DNA from: Chiridota heheva
Lineage: Eukaryota > Echinodermata > Holothuroidea > Apodida > Chiridotidae
Reading direction: 5' to 3'
DNA length: 64,000 bases
NCBI GenBank assembly: GCA_020152595.1
Contig: JAIGNY010002020.1
Coordinates: 980,001 to 1,044,000 of the forward strand
The notes below the pieces were generated by a model, which saw nothing but the letters and a program-made list of their open reading frames with translations, was not told where the DNA came from and did no database searches. The translations under genes were made by a program, and so were the position numbers. Positions 22,311 to 33,500 of the stretch are shown in pieces. The stretch's first letter is position 1, and every line of letters starts with the position of its first letter.

Positions 22311-24346
22311 GACCTTTTAAATAATGTGTAGGGCTTGGGCAGTTTAAGATTGATCATTTCCAATGAATGGAGCATATCTCATTATCATGCATAATTGTCA
22401 AGTTCTGTATTTCTAATGACATATAAGTGTAAACATTCACATCTATGTGTGTCATGCATGCAGATCAAATGCTCCCTTTGCACACTCCTTTGTTCTGTTA
22501 CTTTTTGGAGAAAAAAAAAAGCCAACCTGAGTACCTAAAGAAAGAAAGTTTTATGAGAGAAATTTGAAGATGACTTATTCCATTTTGTTCTTTTATTACA
22601 ATTTTGGAAACTAGTATATATACATTAAATTAATAGACACAAGAAAAAGAAAAACAAAATAGTGTACAATTTATCAAAATTGTATTCAAATGGTGTAAAC
22701 TGTAAGAAAAAACATTTAACTTACTTTTGGGACATTTATGACTTTCATGTAAGTATTAGTATCTAAGACATGTAATATCCATTGCTTTAAGTAGGAAAGT
22801 CCTTTGATGTGAAGATTTCAAATGACATTTGTCATTTTCAGGAAGAAAAATTCTTATATACTTGCAACTTTGTTAAGAGTATTATCATTATCTCCAATTC
22901 TTGTCTGATACATTAATTTTTTCAGTTCAGCAACTTTACAATATTAAGCAAACTTCAAGCACCAGTTATTCAATAATTTACTAGTGTTGCATGTATGCAT
23001 TAGATAACCTGGAATGATTTTTTCCAGTTATAATAATTTAATCTGCATCTTCATAATTCTTCTTTTTTAATTGGCGAACCCATGTTCTTTGTCTCAATAA
23101 GACAAACTCTCAACAATATGCAATACCACCACCCCCAAAGGCAAGCTTGTCGAAAACACTCTTCGACAGCACCGCCTCTCCTTGCTTAACACTAACTCCC
23201 CGAATGGAGGGGTGGGAACATTTTGGGGTGAATTTGTCTATCATTAGAATATTTCAAGTTTGATTAGATTTTGATTAAATTTGATGTGTGGTTTTATTAT
23301 TGCTTAAGTATAAATTATTTAAATTGGGGATATATTGGTAAGGGACGGGCAGAAATTGAGGGGTGGGGATGTTTAGAGTAATGTCTGTCAAGACATATTT
23401 GAAACATTTCAATGGAATGTGGTGCACAATGAATTTATACCATAAAAATAAATCCAACCAATTTTCTGCTCTCCAAGAAAATTAAATCAAATAAAAACAA
23501 TTGGTTTCAACCATGAATGGTAGATGATGAAATGTGAATCGTAACTGAAAGAAACTTAAACAATTAATGTTTAGCCTGAATGTAACTGAAAACAATGATA
23601 TGGCCTTGGAAGAAATCAGTCAGAGGATAATCTTCAAGTGTTCAGAATTAAAATGATCATTGCAGATCAAACTTGGGGATGAATGTTGATGCACCTAGGA
23701 TTTGTGAGGTAGATTATACTGGGTTGGGGTTCAAATGAACTTGAAATTATTCTAAGCATGTTGGAATTGCAACAAGGGCGAAGGTACATGCTCTACGGAG
23801 TGCTGATAATCTAGTTATATCCTACGTTTAAACATTGGGTTAATACAAGTACTGTATGTGCACGAACAAATATGTTTCAAACTTTCAACAGAACTAAGAT
23901 TTCATCGTTCTTTATAAAAATCAGTGCCATTTTTGGATAGTGTTGAATGAAATTTAGTTCTGGGTTGGAGGCATAATTTTGAAATGTGTTTGGAGAGACA
24001 TTCATGAATCAACCCAGTTGTATATGCCTTCACACTTACAAAGCAAAAGAAGTCATGCAAGGTTAGGGTCTCAGATGATACTTATCAGAACTCGCAGGAC
24101 GGTTATGAAATAATACCTGTCGTTATTGCAGGACAGATCTGAAATAATATCTGTGGGTGTTCTCGAGATAGGTCGGAAATTTTACTTGTGGATTCATTAT
24201 ACTATTGCAGACCTAATATATACACCGCTTTATCGATGTTAAATTGCATGAATTTACTTATATTGAAATTATTTCTGCTGAATTTATATCAATGTATGAT
24301 GTTACTTTGAATAGTGTAAGCCATGTTATTTCTTTTTTACTTTTAG
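22311..24346. other. Non-coding DNA upstream of the first Nup62 coding exon
   Basis: AT-rich, no repeat boundary or protein homology recognised. It is probably 5' UTR intron or upstream flank of Nup62, because the exon with the start codon opens with a splice acceptor (TTACTTTTAG, ending 24346). Confidence 0.6.
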
Positions 24347-24557
24347 ACCAATCACTGTAGAATGTCTGGATTTAACTTTGTTGGCGCAGGTACTGGTGGA
24401 ACTGGTGAAGGATTCAGTGCTGGTGCTAGTAGCAGCAGTGGAGGTTTCGCTTTTGGTGCTCCCAAGTCAACGGCAGCTGAAACACCAGCCTCTAATACTT
24501 TCAATCTTGCAGCTGCAAGTGGACTGTCTACAGGCACATCCGGATTTTCTTTTGTGG
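24347..24557 (+). CDS. NUP62: Nup62 coding exon 1
   Basis: Opens with a TTTTAG acceptor and 15 untranslated bases, then ATG at 24362. It codes residues 1-65 (MSGFNFVGAGTGGTGEGF..., FAFG, FSFVG) and ends in phase 1 before GTAAGA. The start is chosen because it follows the acceptor directly and opens the FG domain as in other Nup62 proteins. Confidence 0.92.
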
Positions 24558-27500
24558 GTAAGAAACCGCCACATCGATCAGATTCAAAATTATTGTATGC
24601 CACTAAGGTTAAAAGTTTAAGTTCTTGAAGTTTGATTGATGAGTTTTGTTCAATACTGCTGTGAAGGCATAATTGTATATCCTAGTTTATTAAACTCAAT
24701 TTTGCTAACATAGAATTGCAAACAGTACTGATGAAAAATCCAATAATTTGAATTTTGCCTTAATGTACCTCATTACCGATAAGATGTAAAAACTTAATTT
24801 ACTTTAAATGTTTTTTTGATGAAAAGTTTGGGATGTGTTTCAATAACTGTTTAAGTCTAGACGTAAGACATTAAGGGTAAAGGTCAAACTTGAGGAATGA
24901 AAATAACTTTTTCTATGGATTTATAGATTCACATATATTTTGGAACTTGACAATCTTCATTTTCCTGTCTGCATCGTGACCATTTCTTTGTCTGTAGCAA
25001 AAGAATTTAACATTTTGCGATCATTACATCATTCATATTTAACTTCTTCAGAAGTTCTAATGTGTGTGCTTTAAATTTGTTACAATTTTCTATACTGTAT
25101 GCTGAGGATTTATATTTTCTTTTTTCATTTCCTCATGTTATTTGCAAATTAGCTTTTCTGTGACTAAATTTTTTTTTGAGAATATAAGGGAGAAAATCTA
25201 TAGGCTTTAAATCCAATTATTTTGACCAGACCTTTCATAACCCTCTATATTGTAGTTCTCAAAAATGCCATCAGGGGTTTGGAAATGATTTTCTACAACC
25301 CCACTACCAATGAGTAGTCCATTTCAATTACGATGATAAGGTTTTTTTTTCTTTTCCGTTTTTAGCATTCTTTGCAGTGTTTAAGGGAGCAAATGAACTA
25401 CTGCATATTGCATGAAAAGGCATTTATTCTTCAATTTTACTATTTGATTTTTGTGTTTCGTAATCAGATTTTCAGATACCTACAGCATTGGTTTAACTTC
25501 AATGGTCATCCTAATCCCTGAAAACATCTTTAGTTGACTGATCTGATTTGAATAGTAGCATATAATATATATCATTATACACACCTGCAGCTAGAAGAGG
25601 ATTGCCCTCCTTTAAATTTATTTAAGTGTAAATTACACAGCAATGGGGTAACTGTATACCTCTTTACTGTTTGAGCAACTGTTGATAACTCCCATCAAGT
25701 TGAATTCAATTTTATTTTCATTTACAGGTGCCACCGGAGCAGGCAGTGGGTTTTCCTTTGGTGCAGGTCCTACACAGCCATCGCAAGCATCAGGTGGCTT
25801 TAACTTCTCTTCGTCTCAGCCTGGAAGGCTCAGCCCCATCCTTCACTTTGGGTGCACAACCAGCTCAAGCTTCAGGCACTACACCTTCATTACAACTGGG
25901 CACTCTGCTGTCACAACAAACAAGTGCACCACCTGCATTTGGATTTACCACACCTGCAAAGGCGGCCGGAAATGCTGCCTCTCCTTTCGGTTTTAACACG
26001 CCTGGCATTGGGCAGACTGCAAGTACCGTTCCTTCCTTTAACTTGGCTGCATTGTCAACACAAGCAGGAACGTCTGCACCATCATTTAGTTTGAGTACAA
26101 CCACACCATCTGCAGTTGCGCCTTCTGCAGACGGCTTTTCATTAGGCTCCAAACCAGCCACAACTGCAGCTGCAGGAGGGTTCTCACTTGGTGCCACTCC
26201 TGCCCCTGCAGGAGGGTTCTCACTTGGTGCCACTCCTGCCCCTGCATCGTCAGGGGGGTTCACTTTAGGTTTGTATATTTATGATCTATTTTGCCATGCA
26301 ATGTAGAATATCACAGTTTTCAGAAGTATATATGCATTTCAGAGTCTTGTTAGTAAGACAAAGCAGTAACAGTGGGAGTTTCCATATATAAAAATGAAAG
26401 TAACAGGTGGATTGAGACAGTGACCTGATGGATGAAGGTAGACCCTCCTTCATTGTCAAATTATCCTTAAACCTACAATCATGGACAAAAGTCTTGACCC
26501 TTTCTCCCCCTTCTACCTCATTTCAATCTTAGGACATAACTTGGACCTGCAACTTTTAACATTCACTTGCAACATTGAATTTAGGTACAAGGTGTGAAGA
26601 AAAAGGGTCAAATACTTTTGTCCATAATTGTGTGAGTTTTGTATGAAGAATTATACACAGTATGCTGGTATGTATGAAGAAATGGAATGGATGTAACATA
26701 TTTTAAGTAAGGAACTTTATATATAAATTGAAAGCACTAAGAAATTATTAGTGTGTTTTGAATTGTATATATTTAAGATTTTGTTTTTGTGAAAATATAT
26801 CTGAAATAATAGTGGATTAAATGATGAAATTGTCTTCATGGAAATTAGGAATATTAAGGTAAAATGATGATATTCTGAACAAATTTTATAGGGAGGTTTG
26901 TAATTTTAAGCATTTATTTTATGGTATGATGGTTCCATGTGTCAATCAATTAGCAGATTTGTTCAATGTTTGGTAAGAGATTCATTTAAAAAGTGCCAAA
27001 GACCCAAGTATCTGTGGAGCATATTTTTGTAAGTCACAAACTGACAGAGATATATCTTAGCACACATATTTTAAAATACACAAGGGTGCCAATGAGGAGC
27101 CCATTATATCGATGTTGCTGAAAAATGATGTGTTTCTGTGTCAAGTGGATTGTTTGCCAAGAAATCAAAATCTGCAAGTCTGTATTTCACGGAAAAAATG
27201 GGCCACCCTCGAAACAAGATGAACGCATCGAGAGGAATCTTTTACATGCTTTGCCGGAATTGCACCTACTCATGGCAAGGGGGTCATATCATGTGAACCT
27301 TACAAGAAAATCTTCCTCGTTCACCTCTCTAGATGTTGATTCCTGCACTATCGATAAAAGCTGCCATTGCCAGAAGATCCTTGAGTGCTAAAGAGCTTCT
27401 TCTGCATACTTGTTGGTGATGACCACACTTGTGTGCAGAGTACTTCATCTATGCAGCAATCTTGGAGAATGTGGGCAACTGTCATAGGTCCTGAGTCACA

Positions 27501-30500
27501 GGGACAATTTCCTGTGAGTCCAAATTTGAACTTGGTGAACATGTGATAGTTGAGATGGCAATGTCCAGTTTTCATTCTAAATTTGATCACCTGATATCTT
27601 TGATTGAGTAGATAGTAGTTGTTCTTTTCTTTTGGTTGTTATTTGGGTGATGATGTATCCATTTTTTGTGCTGATGTCTTTAATGATTACCTCATCATAT
27701 GACACTTGTGTATCTGTTTGTTCTGTTTCTGCCCCTTCTTTTGCAAGTCTGTCACAGGGGACTGGTATCCACTTTATTATCATTTTTTAAGAAACATGAC
27801 ATATGGCAGCGAGAGAATTTGTAAGAGCATTGATCTCCTTGTTATTGGAGTCCCCGAGTAACTGAAGGACTGATAGGGCATCAGAGAGCAGCACCACTTG
27901 GTCTTTTGTTCTTGCTGCATTATCAGAGATTGCTGTAGCTGCTGCTCATAAACTTTTGTTTTGCTCGGAAGTTGGTGGAATATTTCCCAGTTGGCAGTGC
28001 AAGTTTTTCTTCACCATTGATGTACATGTAACTGATGAAGACTCCAGCTTCTCTATCCCTGGTGGCCTCCATAGCAGAACCATCAGTGTAAGCATGGGTC
28101 CAAGTGTCTCTAGGATAGTTTTGACAGATGTATTCCATAGCCAGGGCCTTTCGCTCCCTGTCAGTTTGTGAATCTCTCTTCTCAATTCCAGGGATGTTGG
28201 TTTGTATTAGAAGAAACAAAGTCTTCTTTCCAGAGTGGATGAGACACATGAGTTGGGATTGGTTTTGGATTGGGATCATGCTCAAGCAGGACGGGTGTTT
28301 CTCTCTCAAGCTGTTTTGACTGGTGTAAGAAGCTCCGGCATTTTAGTCTTGGATTGGGATCATGCTCAAGCAGGACAGGTGTTTCTCTCTCAAGCTGTTT
28401 TGACTGGTGTAAGAAGCTCCGGCATTTTAGTCTTGGATTGGGATCATGCTCAAGCAGGACAGGTGTTTCTCTCTCAAGCTGTTTTGACTGGTGTAAGAAG
28501 CTCCGGCATTTTAGTCTTGGATTGGGATCATGCTCAAGCAGGACAGGTGTTTCTCTCTCAAGCTGTTTTGACTGGTGTAAGAAGCTCCGGCATTTTAGTC
28601 TTGGATTGGGATCATGCTCAAGCAGGACAGGTGTTTCTCTCTCAAGCTGTTTTGACTGGTGTAAGAAGCTCCGGCATTTTAGTCTTGGATTGGGATCATG
28701 CTCAAGCAGGACAGGTGTTTCTCTCTCAAGCTGTTTTGACTGGTGTAAGAAGCTCCGGCATTTTAGTCTTGGATTGGGATCATGCTCAAGCAGGACAGGT
28801 GTTTCTCTCTCAAGCTGTTTTGACTGGTGTAAGAAGCTCCGGCATTTTAGTCTTGGATTGGGATCATGCTCAAGCAGGACAGGTGTTTCTCTCTCAAGCT
28901 GTTTTGACTGGTGTAAGAAGCTCCGGCATTTTAGTCTTGGATTGGGATCATGCTCAAGCAGGACAGGTGTTTTCTCTCAAGCTGTTTTGACTGGTGTAAG
29001 AAGCTCCGGCATTTTAGTCTTGGATTGGGATCATGCTCAAGCAGGACAGGTGTTTCTCTCTCAAGCTGTTTTGACTGGTGTAAGAAGCTCCGGCATTTTA
29101 GTCTTGGATTGGGATCATGCTCAAGCAGGACAGGTGTTTCTCTCTCAAGCTGTTTTGACTGGTGTAAGAAGCTCCGGCATTTTAGTCTTGGATTGGGATC
29201 ATGCTCAAGCAGGACGGGTGTTTCTCTCTCAAGCTGTTTTGACTGGTGTAAGAAGCTCCGGCATTTTAGTCTGCCTTTAGTTTGCCCTCTTACAAGGAAA
29301 TGACTGGCGAGCCTTTTGCGTCTTTCATAAATACAAAATTGGAGGAAACAAGCAAAATGCGAGGTATTTTCTTAAGATGGCGGCCCTTTACAAAATAGCG
29401 GAATGGCAAAAGTGGCTGTTGTGCAGGAACCCAGCACAATATCTGAAAACACTGTTTTTCCAAAATGCACTTTAAAATAAGATTACCGCCCTTATCATTT
29501 AACGGCACAATCCGTGAACCACTTAATTCTACACGTAAAACCAATCACCAAGGACGGTGAACATAAAAAAAAAGTTTAAATATACTATGTACTGTCAATT
29601 ATTTTTGGAATATGGGGTTCACTGATTTCTCCATATAAATTTTCACAATGTAGTGCTGGCTCACCAGTGTGTGTATGTATGTGTGTATCTTTTTACCATC
29701 TGTACAGATGAAATTGTCAAAAAGGAATATCACTCAACAAACACTCCATCAACTCCAAAAAGAAAACATTTATCCCAAATTGTCCTTTACTGTTGAGTAA
29801 CATCAGTGGGTCGTTATTTGTAATTGTTTATGTTACTTTTTACAGGCTTTGATACAGATTTTTGTGGTCATTTCAAACAATAATAAATTTGAAAATAGAT
29901 TTTTTCCATTTAAAAAAATGAACAATGTAAGCCACCCTCCCCCCCTCCCCCTATTCTCGCGAGTAAATAATAAAACATACCAAAATATAATAAGACAAAT
30001 ACCTGTCTACCCTTTCCTATCCATGTTTTATACGAACCCTCTTAGAAAGAAAATTGCATGTCCATTTTATTTTTGGTTCCGATACGATAGCATCAGCAAC
30101 CTATGCGGTCATGATGGCGTGTGTGTGTGTATGTATGTGTGTATGTTTGTAATGGCCAACTCATAAACGCGATATTGCAAGAACGATACACCAGATTCAT
30201 GTCATATTGGGCACACAGATAGCCCATGGTCCATAGATGTGCCCTATTGTTTGTGATGATGATATCATGCATATTAATGAGTAGGCAGGGCTTATTGTAT
30301 ACATCTGGAAATGTTCATAGTTTAACAACCACATATCTGTTTTGTTTCATATTTGGTATTTTTATGATGTTAGCTGGTCTATACATGTTTGTGATGTAAA
30401 AATGTTAGATTTCATTGATATGCATAGTTAGGCGGGGCTTTACATGATTTTGTTGAAAAGAGCTAGTAAACACAGTATCTCAAGAATGATACTTGGGATT

Positions 30501-33500
30501 TACTTTATATGTGGTACACAGATAGCCCATAGTCTGTAGATGTGACCTATTGTTTGTGATGATGATATCATGCATATTAATGAGTAGGCAGGGCTTATTG
30601 TATACATCTGGAAATGTTCATAGTTTAACAACCACATATCTGTTTTGTTTCATATTTGGTATTTTTATGATGTTAGCTGGTCTATACATGTTTGTGATGT
30701 AAAAATGTTAGATTTCATTGATATGCATAGTTAGGCGGGGCTTTACATGATTTTGTTGAAAAGAGCTAGTAAACACAGTATCTCAAGAATGATACTTGGG
30801 ATTTACTTTATATGTGGTACACAGATAGCCCATAGTCTGTAGATGTGACCTATTGTTTGTGATGATAATATCATGCATATTAATGAGAAGGCGGGGCTTA
30901 ATGATAAAATCTTAAAATGCTCATATTTTAACAACCGCATGTCTGTTTTGTTTCATATTTGGTGTAATTGTGATGTTAGCTAGTGTGTGCATGTTCATGG
31001 TACCAAAATGTCGAATTTAATTAATATGCATAGTGGGCAGGGCTTAGCATGATTTGGTTGAAAAGAGCTTGTAAACACAGTATCTCAAGAATGATACATG
31101 GGATCCAGTTCATATGTAGTACACACATAGCCCATGGTCTGCTTATTTGCCCTGTTGTTTTTGGTGGTGAGATCATGCATATTAATGAGTGAGGTAAAAT
31201 CTTGAATTGCTTATTTTTAACAATCGCAGTGTTTGTTTTATTTTATATTTGGTACATGACAGGTAATACAAAACTTGCAAATCAGTCAACATATGAAAAA
31301 AACATCAGAACCACAAAACCTTTTGCTTCTGGTTTTTTCTCTCCTTCCTATCCCCTCCCTATCCCCTCTCACTTTCCCAGCCTTCTTTGTCCCAAACTCT
31401 TGCATCTTAAATTTTTAAGACCCTCTTGGCACATTTGACTCTGACTGTTGCAGTGCCGTTAAACATAACAAACCAATCCAAACCTAAAGTTTGCAACTAA
31501 AAATGCATTTATGCTGACACTTAAACCAACATCGTTACTGCATATCTCTATTTTATTTAATCCTTATTTTACACGCATTATCTCCATTTCTCAGACAATC
31601 ATGGACAAAAGTCTTGACCCTTTTTTCCTATTCTTCCTTGTTTCAATGTTGGGACATAAATAACTTGGACCTGCAACTTTTAACATTCATTTCCAACATT
31701 GAAATGGATTACAAGGGGTGAAGAAAAAGGGTCAAATACTTTAGTCCATGATTGTAGATTTGTACCCCATGTTTTACATACACAGAGTTTTTTTTCTTTT
31801 CTTTTGCAAATTCTAAAACTACTAAAATTTAATATTGATTAAAAATTGGTATATTATCATGGTGTTCATTTGATTAAATTTAGGTAAATATTTCTTACAG
31901 ACAGAAGAATATATTAATTCCAGGCTCTACTAACTTATTACATTCAAAGAACACCAGTCATATTAGCAGGGGTCAACAATTTTGGCACTGTTCTTACTTC
32001 TCTTGTTCGTGACCGCTGGCAAACCTTATGGAACTTCCAAATTGATAACAAACTCCATGTTATCCAGCCCACAATCCCGATCAAATCCACCATCAACAAC
32101 CTTTCTCGACGATAACGTTCATATTACCCGCCTTAGAATTGGTCACACCCACCTCACTCACTCCCACCTCCTTATTGGTTCCCCAACCCCTCTGTAACAA
32201 TTGCCACTGCATCCTTACAATCCAACACGTTCTCCTTGCTTGCCCCCTGTACAACCTTCCCAGAGCTTCTCTCGCCCCCACAACTCAATTGCTGAGTTCT
32301 TCCAAAAAAATCCTCCAGATAAAATAGTCTCCTTCCTTCAGCATGCATCCCTCTACAACCATATTTAATCCTCCTCTTCCACCCCCTCTCTACTCTGTTT
32401 TTAGTTTTTCCCATGCACCTCCTCTCTCGATCACAGCTTTCTGGCTTTTGTTCTTGAATTTCTCTCATTCTTCCCCTGGTCTCTTTCCTTACTACCTCTA
32501 AAGTGATCTGACCTCTCAGGCACAATTTGACCTTCGTTGTCGTGGTGCCGTTAAGACCTCATCAAACAAACAAACAAACAAACTGTTCCTTGAAACAATA
32601 CTGTTCGAGATTCCAGATCAGATTTCACTGTTCCAACTTTTTGGCTGATTGCAGGACAAACTCCATTCTTCACAATGGGCAAATTTACAACTAATATGTG
32701 CAAATATGTACTGTACTGTATGTTGGTTGTTAATATTTACATGATGTACAGTAGTATCCAGTTGCATACAGTCCTATGCAGGCAAGCAGCCTTGCATATG
32801 TGTTTTCATGATTAATTGTGCTTATAATTGCAGGCAAAGTGGAAAATGTTTTCTTATTCAAAATTATTTTCATGATAATCCTTTTTTGGAGCAGATATCA
32901 ATTTATTGATCATTGCATGCAACATACTTGATCATGCAGCATGATGCTTGATCATGCAACATGCTTGATCGTGCAACATGCTTGATCGTGCAACATGCTT
33001 GATCGTGCAACATGCTTGATTGTGCCACATGCTTGATTGTTCAACATGCTTGATCGTGCAGCATGCTTGATCGTGCAACATGCTTGATCGTGCAACATGC
33101 TTGATCGTGCAACATGCTTGATCGTGCAACATGCTTGATCGTGCAACATGCCTGATCGTGCAACATGCTTGATCGTGCAACATGCTTGATCGTGCAACAT
33201 GCTTGATCGTGCAACATGCTTGATCGTGCAACATGCTTGATCGTGCAACATGCTTGATCGTGCAACATGCTTGATCGTGCAACATGCTTGTGAAAGAGCA
33301 GTGTTCCACCAGAACAGTGATGTTTGTTCCTGCATAAAAAAAAAACTGTTCTTGGAACAGCAGAACAGTGGGAAATTCGACCCCTGATTAGTGAATTCCT
33401 ATCTATGAAATAAATTATGTATGGAAGGTAACTTCTTTTACTACATATACGATTATTATTGTTATATACACGTTATTACTGGAAGTGAGCTTGTGAAATT

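Noticed and set aside
25865-26263. Minus-strand 132-codon ORF opposite Nup62 exon 2
   Set aside because: Shadow of the Gly/Ala/Pro-rich FG coding sequence on the other strand.
28235-29303. Long plus-strand ORFs (up to 336 codons) over the 84-bp array
   Set aside because: They exist only because the unit is 28 codons long without stops; the meaningful reading is the antisense LINE frame.
32932-33335. Minus-strand ORFs of 75-127 codons with a 17-residue repeat
   Set aside because: All three frames of a 17-bp minisatellite are open; no start context, homology or splice signals.
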